From assembly GCA_951802195.1 (NCBI GenBank), contig OX637637.1:310001-374000 (forward strand): a stretch of 64,000 nucleotides of DNA. Reading direction: 5' to 3'. Position 1 is the stretch's first letter. The number at the start of each line of letters is the position of its first letter. Made by a program: the position numbers and the translations under genes. The stretch comes from Tausonia pullulans. Lineage: Eukaryota > Basidiomycota > Tremellomycetes > Cystofilobasidiales > Mrakiaceae. Below are positions 34,374-45,093 of this stretch, in pieces. The notes beneath the pieces were generated by a model that searched no databases, was not told the origin of the DNA, and worked only from the letters and a program-made list of their open reading frames with translations.

Positions 34374-36993
34374 TCACACCGCCTCCCCGCTCACCCTCTG
34401 CTTTCCTCCTCCCCCTCCGTCCCTCTTCTCCCCCTCCACTGCATCCCCATCCCAAGCAACCTCGTCCCTGAATCCCATCCAACTAGGCACCACCGGCCGA
34501 CACAGCATCCGGGCGAAGTTTGTCGACCACTTCCCGAACCCGAAGGGATTCGTCGCGCCTGCCGAGGCGGAGGCGGCCGCGGAAGCTTTCTCGGCATCGG
34601 TTTGGGAGCGATGGGAGCGACGCCAGAAGAGGAAGAAGGAGATGGGGCCGGAGGTGGTGGCGGAGGAACGAGCGAGGCGACGGGAGGCGGAGCGGCGGAT
34701 CTAGAAGTGGTGAATAGGATAATTCAGTGAGCGGAAGGGCAAGAAAGGAGGGCGGAGGGAGGGGACGAACGTCTTCGATAGTTGTCATTGCGTCGAGCAT
34801 GAGCTTTTGGGGGAAGACGCAAGTGAGTCATTCAGGGATATCTCTTTGCATTGTAGGAGACTCGCCCACTCACTCGAACATGGTACAGCATCAGAGCCCC
34901 CAACGGCAGCAAGATCAAGCACCCCAGCACAAAGCTGACGGCTGATCCGACGTTCTTGCCCAACGCATCACCAAACGAGAGACGTTGTTCTTGTCGGCGG
35001 GTGAGGAGGTAGAGATGGATCGCGGACCAGACAATCGAGTAGATCAGGGAGAGGAATGTAAAGATGAGGAAGGAGATGAAGGAGGTGTAGGTTCGACGGC
35101 CGACGCAGGTACGAAGATAGGTGCACTGGAGTGGTAGGTAGGGCGTCAGAAAGGCGGGGAAAGGCAGGGCAGGGGTTAGGTGCGGTCGCGACTTACATGG
35201 TGGTCAATTCCGTCGACGCAGTTGTTGCACTATGCCGTGATGAAGGAGGACCATATGTGAGCTACAAGTCCAAAGAAAGAAGGAAGGCATGGAACGCACG
35301 ACTCGGCAATGGCTCGATCTCGGCGGACGGTAAATCTCGCATGTCTCGCAGTACTTGACAGTGACCCTGAGAAGCTCCTGTTAGTCCATGTTCTCTCTCT
35401 TTCTATTCCAGCTTGATGCTCACTTTCCAGCCCTGACACGTAGCTCCCTTGGGGCGGGGACAAGGCTCTCCGAGCTAGTCGTCCCAACCATCCGAGGTTC
35501 CAGGTCGAGGCCGCGCGGGAGGATGCCAGGGTCTCGAAGGGCCTGTTGTCGTAAATGAGTTAGAAAATCACCAATACAAGCGAGGTAGTAGTATCGACTG
35601 ACTGTGCCAAACATGGCGCCAACGGCCACCAGCCAAATGTAGCAGAAGATGATGACGACGATAATGCCTCCAGATCCCCCAGATCCACCAATGCCATCGT
35701 GCCAGATCCAAACGCCCGTAGTGCCGAGCCACAGCCCACCGAGCCCAAGCTGAAGGATGATTGAGATGAGGAAAGGGATGGACGAGCTATCTCCTCCCAA
35801 AACGATCCTTCCGCCGAGAAGAAACTTATTGTCCGAGGGATGGATCTTGTAGTAGGGTGTCGTCGTGCGCTTGGCGGATCGCAAAGGGTCGGCCGAGAGA
35901 GAGATGTCTTGCTGGTTGGGCAAAATGGGCGCGTGATGCTCGAAGGCAAAGGGCCCAGGGGAGAAGGGGATCGGCGGCTGCTGCGACGCGGATGACGAGG
36001 AAGGCGGTGGGAGCGAGGTAGAGGCGAGGCGGGCGGAAGGAGGGGAGAAGGATTGTTGTTGTTGGAAGTGGGCTTGCTGGAGTGGAGTGCTTGGTTCTCC
36101 ATCTCTCGACGTACCTGGCCGAGGACCTGTGGTCCCCGGCCGAGAGGACGAAGGATGGTGTCGTGACTGAGACGAGTCGCGTCCGGACGGCCTGTACTGC
36201 TGTTGCTGATCGGAAGAAGGCCAAGGAGGTGTACTGCTGTTGACGAGCCCGCCAGCGATGAGAGGTTCCCTTGAGCTCGTGGCATTCTTTCCGATGATCT
36301 GAAACCGGTCCTGCCGCTCTTGCTCGGCCGCATCGTCAGCTCCGGGGCCACCGCCGCGGTGCGGGGCTTCGTTAAAGGGGGACTGCTGCTGCCTGTCCTC
36401 GCTAGGTTGACGCGTCATCGTCGTCCTGGATGCAACGGCTCCCAGCGCTTCTTCCTCCTGAGCGAGGACCGACGAAGGTGGCACCGTCGGTGTTGGCCGG
36501 CGGACCTGAGGCGAGAAGAAGCTTCGTGAGGGGAGGATGCCCGAGGTAAACTGTTGGGAAGTCGTCGCTGTTGGCAAGAGAGAGTGATGCTGCGGTGCTG
36601 TCGTTGTGGAGGAGGACGGGCGACCCTGAGGCGGTGAGGTCGGGCGCGTCAGGGATGACGACCACGACCGCGCGCGGTTCTGATGGATCGAGGGAGACGA
36701 CGGGGAAGACGAAACCCCATACTGTCGAGGGAACAGGATCAGTCGCGACCGAATCTCACCCCTTCGGTGCTGCTCACAAAATCGCGAGTCCGCTCGAGGC
36801 TGTCACGTGAGCCCCATCGAGTGAGGAGGTCGCCGCCCGACTGCTGCTGCTGCTGCTGCTGCGTTGACGACGATGGGTTGTTCAAGCCTTCATCGAGGCT
36901 GCTCTTGCGCGTGTGGACGCGCACGCTCGTGGGCAACGTAGCGAGCGAGACGGCCGAGGAGCGCGAGGGCGGGAAGGGAGAGGGAGTGGCCAT
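34374..36993 (-). CDS. ERF2: DHHC palmitoyltransferase, Erf2-like
   Basis: Eight exons (36993-36778, 36721-35603, 35542-35424, 35366-35300, 35229-35197, 35125-34874, 34803-34771, 34700-34374) give 721 aa. DHHC enzymes attach palmitate to Cys of membrane proteins; Erf2 acts on Ras at the ER/Golgi. The Cys-rich domain runs 'VKYCETCEIYRPPRSSHCRV', 'CNNCVDGIDHHC' and 'TYLRTCVGRRTYTSF', with the catalytic DHHC cysteine present and split by an intron. Two membrane spans precede it ('FLISIILQLGLGGLWL', 'IIVVIIFCYIWLVAVGAMF') and two follow. The family's DPG ('RDPGILPRG') and TTxE-type ('TTIED') motifs are present, as is the Erf2-type tail 'NPFGFGKW...MLCRP'. The N terminus carries about 300 low-complexity residues (Ser, Pro, Gln runs), longer than in ascomycete Erf2. 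Confidence 0.9.
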
Positions 36994-37756
36994 GATGGGC
37001 GGGACCAAGTGTGAGAGGTTGAGTGAGGTGCGGGGACGGAGGAGGGCGAAGAGGACAAGGGACCGTGCGGGAGAGGGCAGAGGTTTAGAGGGCGAGTGAG
37101 GAGCTATCAGGGCCAAGGAAGAGGTCAGCAACCTTCCATTTGGCACTGAGAATTGAACAGGAAGGCGAAGAGACTGACAAAGAGTGTGGAAGAGCGAGAG
37201 GGCGGAACAGAAGGCAGAGAAGAGCCAAAGGACCGTGCGAGGGGGAGACAGGAGAAGGACGAAGGTGACAAAGGACTGTGGTGGCGTTGCCGGGGCCGAG
37301 ATAGAGGCGCTGAATTAAGCAGGACAAGAAAGACAGGCTCCTCGAGAGAAAGGTAGGGTAGCTGGAGGTCGCGTAAGTATGGCGAGCGAAGATGGCGACG
37401 AAGGATAGGTGCGAAGCAAGCCGGACGGGAAACAGGGGGCCGCGAGCGAGTAGGGGCGGGAAGCCTGCTTGTTTGCTGGAGTCAATAAGGAGTGTGTAGT
37501 GGAGAAGCAGTAGGGCTTACCTCTTGAGCTGCTGTCGACGATTCTCTGACGAAAGTGACTGGTGGTCGAACGACTCACAATAAGAGGGCTGGCTGACTGA
37601 CAAACGCGTCTCCCCTCCCCCGCCCTCTGCCTCTGCGAGTCTGTCAGCCGTGGGAATTCCAGACCAGACGCCGTCATCTCGTCAGCAGAGAGCCCGCGCG
37701 TTCTCCTGTCGTTTCGTCTTAAACCACCACTCGACCCATCCCGCCCATCCAGCATC
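36994..37756. other. Divergent promoter region between ERF2-like and TXNL1-like genes
   Basis: 0.76 kb separating two divergent start codons. No gene is supported. The strand near the DHHC gene is GA-rich (CT-rich on its sense strand), typical of leaders in this window. Confidence 0.55.
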
Positions 37757-38971
37757 ATGCCCGTCACCGAGATCAAAGATCTCCGCCAGTTCGAGGCAGT
37801 CCTCGCCTCGACCCCAGCCGACAAGCTCGTCGTCGTTGATTTCCACGCCACCTGGTGAGTCGCCTGCTCTCTACCTGGCCTCCGCTCCTCACATGCTGAT
37901 CGCCCTTCGACTCCCCCCAGGTGCGGTCCCTGCAAGACCATCGCTCCGCTCTACCTCCAGCTCTCTAACAAACTTCTCCACGCGACGTTCCTCAAGGTCG
38001 ACGTCGACAAGGTCGCCCCGGTCGCCCAGCAGTTCAATGTTCGCGCTATGCCGACGTTCATCTTTCTCAAGGGCGGCAACAAGATCGACGAGGTGGGTGT
38101 CTCATTGCTGTTGCTCTGTAGTTTGTCTGTCTGCGCGTCATGGCCGTACACGTCGTTCTAGCCAACGGTCTGAGCGGACGCGCGCACATCTCGTCTCGTT
38201 CTAGTCACATCAGCACTTCCTAACACTACCTCCACTCTCCAGGTCAAGGGTGCCAACCCTCCACTGCTGACCCAGACGATCGAGCGCCTCGCCGGCCCTG
38301 CGCCCGTTTCGTATCCCTCCGAGTCTGGCTCCTCGACCGCTGGCCTCGTGAGTTGCTCATCGCCTCTCACTGCTGAACATGTAGAGCTTAACCCATTTCC
38401 TCCCCTCCTCCCCCTTCAGACCTCCGTCAACTCACTCATTGACTCCCGCGGTGTCCACTGCCTCAACGAAGCCTCCTCGCACACGCTCAAATCCCTCCTC
38501 ACCTCCACCCCTTCCTCTCCCTCGTCCTACCTCGAATCCGATGCCGACGAGCAGCTTCTCCTCACCGTCCCCTTTCTCCAGCCAGTCCGACTCCGTGCCA
38601 TGCGCTTGCACCACGCCTCATCGGAGAAGGAGCAGGCACCGAAGCGGATCAAGCTGTTCATCAACCAGCCGAGCTTGGGGTTCGATTCGGCCGAGAGCGA
38701 CCCGCCCACGCAGGAGTTTGAGATTGGGGGTGGGAAGGTTGGGGAGAAGATTGATTTGAGGCTGGTGAAGTTTCAGAATGTGCAGAGCCTGCATGTGAGT
38801 CGAGAGCGTTTGCGACAAGGTGGTTCTTGCGCTGATATGAGCATTGGGAAACAGATCTTTGTAATGAGCAATCAGGGCGACGAGGAGACGACGCGGATCG
38901 ACGGGCTGGAGATCTTTGGGGAGGCGATGGAGGCAACCTCGACGGGTCCTCTGCAAAAAGTCGAGGACTGA
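37757..38971 (+). CDS. txl1: Thioredoxin-like protein with C-terminal PITH domain (TXNL1 type)
   Basis: Five exons (37757-37854, 37921-38092, 38243-38347, 38420-38794, 38855-38971) give 288 aa, the standard length for TXNL1/Txl1. The N-terminal thioredoxin fold has 'VVVDFHATWCGPCKTIAP' with an intact WCGPC redox site (split by the first intron), 'FLKVDVDKV' and 'VRAMPTFIFLKGG'. The PITH domain follows, 'LIDSRGVHCLNE', 'LFINQPSLGFDSAES', 'LRLVKFQNVQSLHIFV' and 'TTRIDGLEIFG'. In other eukaryotes this protein binds the 26S proteasome lid and acts as a redox partner there. It lies between the two inverted GH35 genes with no apparent functional link to them. Confidence 0.95.
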
Positions 38972-40017
38972 TGAGCGTATGGGATGGAATGCATTGATAG
39001 ACGGCGATGGATGCTATCTGACTCAGACGAAGTTCGTGTTCGACGGACCGATCGATGGATGGAGGAAGGGCTTCGATGTCTGAGAGATCTCTAGGTAGCA
39101 ATTTAGGCGTCAGGAAGGCTTGAGTCTTGAGTCGTCGTCAATCAGTCTGATACGAAGGGCTCAACTGGAGAGCTCACGTTGTTCCGGTGCCGAACCATCC
39201 GAAACACAGTCTCTACTACACTGGAGTCACGGCTTCACGTGGGTTGCTATCGTACGAGGACTGCGGCGTTATAGGATGGAGGGTGAGAAAAGAGAAGGGC
39301 GAGGAAAGAGAGCATGCAGTGGTGGTCCAACTCCGTCCTGCTAGGGTCAAGCGCAAGAAAGTGTCTGGCATCATGCAGACAAGCACCAGATAACAAACCT
39401 AGCAAAAATCACTTCACTGCCCCTTTGGTCTAGGAGAAGACTTTCTCATTTGTTGCTCTTCGGAGTCGGCGGCCATCATCCGAATACCGGGCCGATTTTG
39501 GCGAGCGAGGCTCGCAGCTGCATTCCCTCGCTCAATTGTGCAGGAGCAAGTCGGCTGTTCAGGTCTTAAAAGGTGTCCCATGTCAATATGAAGGTGCCCG
39601 TGTCAAAACGGGAATATCCGCAGCTGGTCTTGTCTCTTAGATCGATTGAAGGTCGTACCCCAGGCGCCTCCCTTTGTGTTCCGCGAAAAGAACGCCCAGG
39701 GAATTCCCGTTCGACGGGTAGTGTCGACCTTCTCGCTCGGTTCCCCTTGCAGCTGACCTCCATGTCACTTTAGATCAATTATTTCTCCGCCTTTTGCCTG
39801 CCTCACACGGCTCGGCTTCCTGTCCGGCCAACGTAGACACGATCCCTCGCCCTTCTCCTTCCTTTCCCCAAATGGAAGTGGAGTGGGCGTATTTGATTGG
39901 TCTAACGTCACCGAGCGAGCGCGCTGTCTCTCTTACCGACGGAACATCTTCCTTTGATCATATCCCAGAAACGACCATCTTCCTACCCCTCCCCCCTCCC
40001 TTTTTACCTCCAATAGA
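38972..40017. other. Intergenic: GH35 copy 2 promoter
   Basis: 1.05 kb without a supported gene. It holds the 3' side of the thioredoxin gene and the upstream region of GH35 copy 2. It contains ATTCCCGTT on both strands (39,607-39,615 and 39,703-39,711) and a C/T-rich stretch just before the start codon. Confidence 0.55.
39607..39713. promoter_or_regulatory. Inverted pair of ATTCCCGTT motifs upstream of GH35 copy 2
   Basis: AACGGGAAT at 39,607-39,615 (reverse complement of ATTCCCGTT) and ATTCCCGTTCG at 39,703-39,713, about 305-410 bp before the start codon. The motif matches the pair upstream of copy 1 although the surrounding promoters are not alike. Confidence 0.45.
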
Positions 40018-43000
40018 ATGAGGTTCACCTCCACCCTCGGGGCGATGCTCGCCGTCTCCACGCTGGCCTTCCATGCTGCCAGCCTTCCCCAGCCACTCCG
40101 GATTCGCCAGGACCAGGCCGTCTCTGAGTTGTCGAACAGCAGCATCGTCTCGCCCTCGGGCGGAGGCAAGCTCACTAATCTTGTTAATTGGGACAACTAC
40201 TCGCTCAGCGTTCTTGGGCAGAGGGTATTTGTTCTCTCGGGAGAGTTCCATCCATGGCGACTGCCGTCACCGGGTCTGTGGCAGGATATTGTGCAGAAGG
40301 TGCGCCGTCATGTTTGGTCCATAAAGTTTCCGGTCTGACCAGAGTGCTGCTCTGGTGTCGCTTCTCAGGCGAAGGCTGCCGGGTTCAACACCATCTCCAT
40401 CTAGTGAGTTGCCCTTAGTCGCTCTCACCTCATCCAATGTTGACTACCGCTACATTTCCAGCCTCCACTGGGGAGCGTCCAACCCTTCCGATGGCACCCT
40501 CGACTTCGACCACTTCCGTGCCGTCCTTCCCGTCATTGAGCTCTGCAAGGAGAACGGTCTTTGGATGGTCATGAGGCCTGGCCCTTACATCAACGTCAGT
40601 TGCTTGATCCCCCGTCAGGGTGGCATTTCATCGATGAGCTCCAACGCTGACTTTTTGCCTCATCCCATCAGGCTGAGACCCATGGTCAGTCGGTCCGAGG
40701 GATACGCTGACTTACGTCTAGTGTTGCTGAGTGCATCTTCTCTTCTCTGTTCCCTAGCCGGTGGAATTCCGGGATGGTCTGTCTCTGTCTGTCGGTCTTC
40801 GATTGTGCGCCGCCTCTGATATCCTCTCACTTCATCCATACAGGGTCGTTGCTCTCGAGGGCGAGCTTCGCACCAATGCTTCGGACTACACGGCTGCCTG
40901 GCAGGGATACATGGACTACGTCGGCAAGATTACCGCCGAGCATCAGATCAGCAACGGTGGACCTATCATCGCCGTCCAAGTTGGTAAGAGCAGATCTTCT
41001 ACGCTCAGTCTTGTTGGCATCCAAATGCCGACACGCCATTACAGAAAACGAGTTCAATCAGGCTACTCCCAAGGAGTACTACGGTCCCATCGTCACCCCT
41101 GACAACTACGATCTCGTGAGTTTGGTCGCCCGACTCCTTGACTTTCGAGAAGTTTCCCGACTGACTTGCTGATTCATTAGACGCGCGCCAACTATATGGT
41201 CGCCCTCGAGGAATCTCTTCGGAAGCACGGGGTGGACGTTCCATTCATGCACAACGACGCTGGTCAGTGACCCTCCTGGCTCATCCGCATGCTCTCCCAT
41301 ATGATAACGCCCGCCTTCAGCACCCCGAGGTGACTACGCCGTGGGACCGGGAGCTGTCGATATGTAAGGGTTCTCTTTCCTTTTCACGACTAAATGATGC
41401 CGAAGATCTGACGGCCGCCCTTGCGGACCCCTCCAGCACTGGTATTGATTACTATCCCCAGTCTTTCGACTGCTCCTCACCCTACGATTGGAGCCCGATG
41501 CCTACCAGTGAGTTTTTCGTTATTCGAAAATCTGTGATTACACTGCAGACTTGGCCGATTCCTAGATTGGCACGAAGATCGCCTGCGCTTCGTTCCCGAG
41601 GGCCAGCCATTCTGGATTCCCGAGTTCCAAGGCGGTGCTTTGTACGTTGCCCGCTTCCTTCAAATTGATATTATAGCCTCTTTTAGGCTAACAGTTATCC
41701 TCACTTCTCAGCGACCCTTGGGGTTCTTCAGGCGGCTACCCTGCCTGCAACATCCTCACTGGCCCGGACTTTGAGCGCGTCTTCTACAAAGGGCTCTGGG
41801 CAGCCAACGTCAAGCTTGTGAACTACTACATGCTCTATGGTGGCACTTCGTGGGGTCAGCTAGCTTTCCCTGGTGTCTACACCTCATATGACTATGGATG
41901 CCCCATCTCCGAGTGGGTTCTCGCGCGCTGATACAAACCTAGAGCAGAGCCTGACTTCTTTCTCATTTCACCATCTCCAGGAATCGCCAGCTCACTCCCA
42001 AGTACGACGAGCTCAAGCTTCAGGGCATGTTCCTTCGTTCTGCCCGGGACTTCTACAAGACCGACTGGGTGTCTGATTCGACCAATACGACGGAGCCGTG
42101 GTTCACGACATTCCTCCACAACCCAGGTGCGTCCCTTTGATCGCGCAGCTACTGGACCTACAAATTAATGTGCCTTTATTTCAGACACCGATTCGGGCTT
42201 CTACTTCACCCGCCAGACCAATACCTCGTCTTTTGCCCTCCAGGAGTACAACCTCCAGGTCAACACCTCTGTCGGCGCCCTTACCCTCCCTCAGCACTCC
42301 GGCAAGATCACCCTCAACGGCCGGGACCACCGCCTGACCGTGACGGACTACCACTTTGGATCCCACACGCTCCTCTACTCGACTGCGAGCATCTTCATTT
42401 CGCAAACCATCGATGGCAAGGACGTCCTCTACGTCTATGCCGACCCGAACACGACGCAGGGTCTCGAGTTTGCGATCAAGACGACCGGCAATAGCACCGA
42501 ACCCAAGATTGAGGGTCCCCTTGCCGTCGAGTACGCGCACAACGAGGCGGTGAGTGGCGAGAAGTGGCGAGTGGGCTGCCGGAAACGTCGTCCGTCCGCC
42601 GCAGCTGATCCCACTCCATGCGTCCTTCCTCATAGGCCGGCTACACGACCTTCAACTTCACCACCGCCGCCGTCGGCCTGTCCTCCATCCAGGTCTCGGA
42701 CGAACTCCTTATTCTCGTCTCGGACACCTTCACCGCCACCTCGTTCTGGTCGCCGACACTTCAGCTCGAGGACTCTGAATGGAACGAGTTCTACGGCTAC
42801 GGCACGAACGAGACGGTAAGCGACGCTCTTCTCATCATCTTCCATCTTCTCGCCGCCACGAGGAGCTGATGAGTGCCCCTTCCTTCTACAGGCTCTCATT
42901 TCCGGCCCCTATCTCGTCCGCAATGCGTCCATCTCCGGCACGGAGCTCGTCATCAAGGGAGACGTCAACTCGACGGTCCCTCTCCTCGTCTACGCTCCTT

Positions 43001-44653
43001 CCCACGTCACCTCTGTCAGCTTCAACGGCCAGGCTGTCAACGTCACCAGGAATGCCTGGGGTGCTTGGGAAGGCGAGGTTGAGTACTGCGAGGAGAAGGT
43101 TGAGGTTCCGGTCCTCACAGGATGGAAATACAAGGACTCGCTACCAGAGCTCCAGGCGGATTACGACGATTCTCGCTGGACCCTCGCCGACAAAATCAAC
43201 ACGACCAATCCAACGAAGCCGCACACCAACAGCTCGGGTCCTTGGGTCCTCTATGCGAACGATTACGACTTCCACCAAGGCAACCTTCTCTGGCGAGGAG
43301 AGTTCGAATCAAACGGCAATGAAACTGGCGTCGACCTCGCAATCTCTGGCGGCTGTGCGTTTTGACCCTCTTCCACTATCCCACGTTTCCGGCTGACTGT
43401 CGCTTCCATGGAACGACAGGGGCCTTCGCCGCGGCTGCCTGGCTCAACGAAGAATATCTCGGCTACGTCTGGTCGAGAAACGCCTCGCTCAACCGCAAGA
43501 ACAGCACAATTGAGAACGTCTTCAAGTTTCCGGATGGGTCTCTCAAGCAGGGCAGGAACTACTTGACTGTACTCCAGGACCACATGGGGTGCGTCATGGG
43601 CTCTTTCCTCTGTTTGTTCGGCTTGCTCATGTGTTGATGGATAACTCTTTCCAGTTACTACGAGACCTGGAACCTCAACACCGGGGAGAACGATATCAAG
43701 GATCCACGAGGTATCCTCGGCTATCAGCTCCAGTCGGCCGGCATCGCAACCCAATTCACGTCGTTCAAGGTCCAAGGCAACCTCGGTGGAGCCAAGGGCT
43801 TCCCGGACAAGACTCGCGGACGTGAGTTGCTCTCTCCTCTCTTCCCTGCTACACATCTTTCCAAAATGATGGTATAAATCCATTTCAGTCTATAACGAGG
43901 GTGGCCTCTTCGGAGAGCGTGCTGGATGGCATCTCGTGAGTTGTTTGATCCTCCCGGCCCGAATTGACCCTTGTTAACTCTCGTCCTTCGTAGCCTGGTT
44001 TCAATGACTCTGATTGGACTGAGGCCTCTCCTCTCGATGGGATTCCCGGGCCAGGCGTTGGATTCTTCCGCACGAGTGAGGGCGATCTAATTTTTGCCTG
44101 CAAAGCGAGCCCTATAGCTCAGGTTCCCTCTCCTCTCTCCCCAGCCTTTGATCTCAACTTCCCCCACGACAAGGATATTCCTCTTAACGTCGTCCTCGGA
44201 AACGGCACATTTGGCGAGGGCAGTGGTGCTCTTCGTGCTCAGCTCTACATCGTGCGTCGTCGTCCTGCGCTCTGTGGCTTTTTGTCATAACCGGAACCTG
44301 ACGATCTCGCATGTCCTTGCTTGCGACTCACAGAACGGTTACCAATACGGCAAATTCATCAAGTTACTATCCCCCCTCCCCGCTCCTCTTCTCTCACCGA
44401 CACAAGACTAACACTCTGCCATCTGCTTGGAACCTCTAGGAACATTGGCCCTCAGAACGTCTTCCCCATCCCGCGAGGCATCGTTGACACCGCGGGCTCC
44501 AACACGATCGTGCTCTCCCTTTGGGGGATGGACAAGGAGAAGAAGGACCTCGCGATCGAGGACGTCCGGCTCTCCTTTGATGGTGCAGTCCAGGGTGGTG
44601 TTGGGGAGGTGGCGCTAGCGAACCCGAAGTGGGAGAAGAGGGACTCATTCTGA
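40018..44653 (+). CDS. Secreted beta-galactosidase, GH35 (copy 2)
   Basis: Twenty-three exons from 40018 to 44653 give 1,044 aa. The start gives a secretion signal, 'MRFTSTLGAMLAVSTLAFHA'. The GH35 motifs match those of copy 1: 'VFVLSGEFHPWRLP', 'MRPGPYINAETHAGGIPGW', acid/base Glu in 'IIAVQVENEF', 'AVDITGIDYYPQSFDC' and nucleophile Glu in 'FWIPEFQGGAF'. Small exons of 13 nt (40672-40684) and 19 nt (40758-40776) are needed for the substrate-site motif and are shared with copy 1. The gene is inverted relative to copy 1 and shares near-identical blocks at 40,372-40,981, 41,712-41,861 and 41,991-43,169; exon 1, exons 7-11 and the 3' third differ clearly. It lacks four introns that copy 1 has and has one that copy 1 lacks. 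Confidence 0.94.
40372..40981 (+). repeat. GH35 near-identical block 1 in copy 2
   Basis: 610 bp matching 32,168-32,777 in inverted orientation, exonic and intronic bases alike. Outside it exon 1 (upstream) and the next intron (downstream) differ strongly. Confidence 0.9.
41712..41861 (+). repeat. GH35 identical block of 150 bp in copy 2
   Basis: Exact match to 31,238-31,387 (inverted). The intron to its left differs from copy 1 except for its last few bases. Confidence 0.85.
41991..43169 (+). repeat. GH35 near-identical block 2 in copy 2
   Basis: 1,179 bp matching 29,929-31,107 in inverted orientation, including three introns. It stops one base before the point where copy 1 has an intron that copy 2 lacks. 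Confidence 0.9.
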
Positions 44654-45093
44654 GTAGGGATGGTAAAGTCGACTTGGTTTATGTTTCCCCTGAAAGTTTG
44701 CGCCCACATGCGCGCTCTTAATCTGTATCGATGGTCTTTCGCTTCATTATAATGTGACGAGAAGCTGGTGAAGCATCTCCCTCGACATGTATCGAAATGG
44801 CCGGCCGTGCGATTATTCCGCGTACAAATGCAGGCCAATTGACGCGCAAATCTTATGAAAAATCTTCCCTCCAGCGACGGGCGTCTGTCTCTAGGTCGAA
44901 ACATCCCATTTTGTGCTGAGCCTGGTGCTGGTCTCTCTTAGCAACAGCGCCGGTCTGATGAGCGAGAGGGTCAACTTCGCTCTGCCGCGTCGACCTCCAG
45001 CTCGCACCCGCTCTCGCTGCTCTCCTCGTGCCCGCTCGCCCTCTCGTTTCTTCAACTCCACCCACCGCCCGCTCTCCCTTCTTCCCCGAGTGA
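44654..45093. other. Intergenic between GH35 copy 2 and LAMMER kinase
   Basis: 440 bp between two rightward genes; no gene is supported. The last part before the kinase start codon is CT-rich. Confidence 0.55.

Noticed and set aside
34297-34704. 135-codon plus-strand frame with a charged C terminus
   Set aside because: It is antisense to the last exon of the DHHC gene, whose tail matches the Erf2 type.
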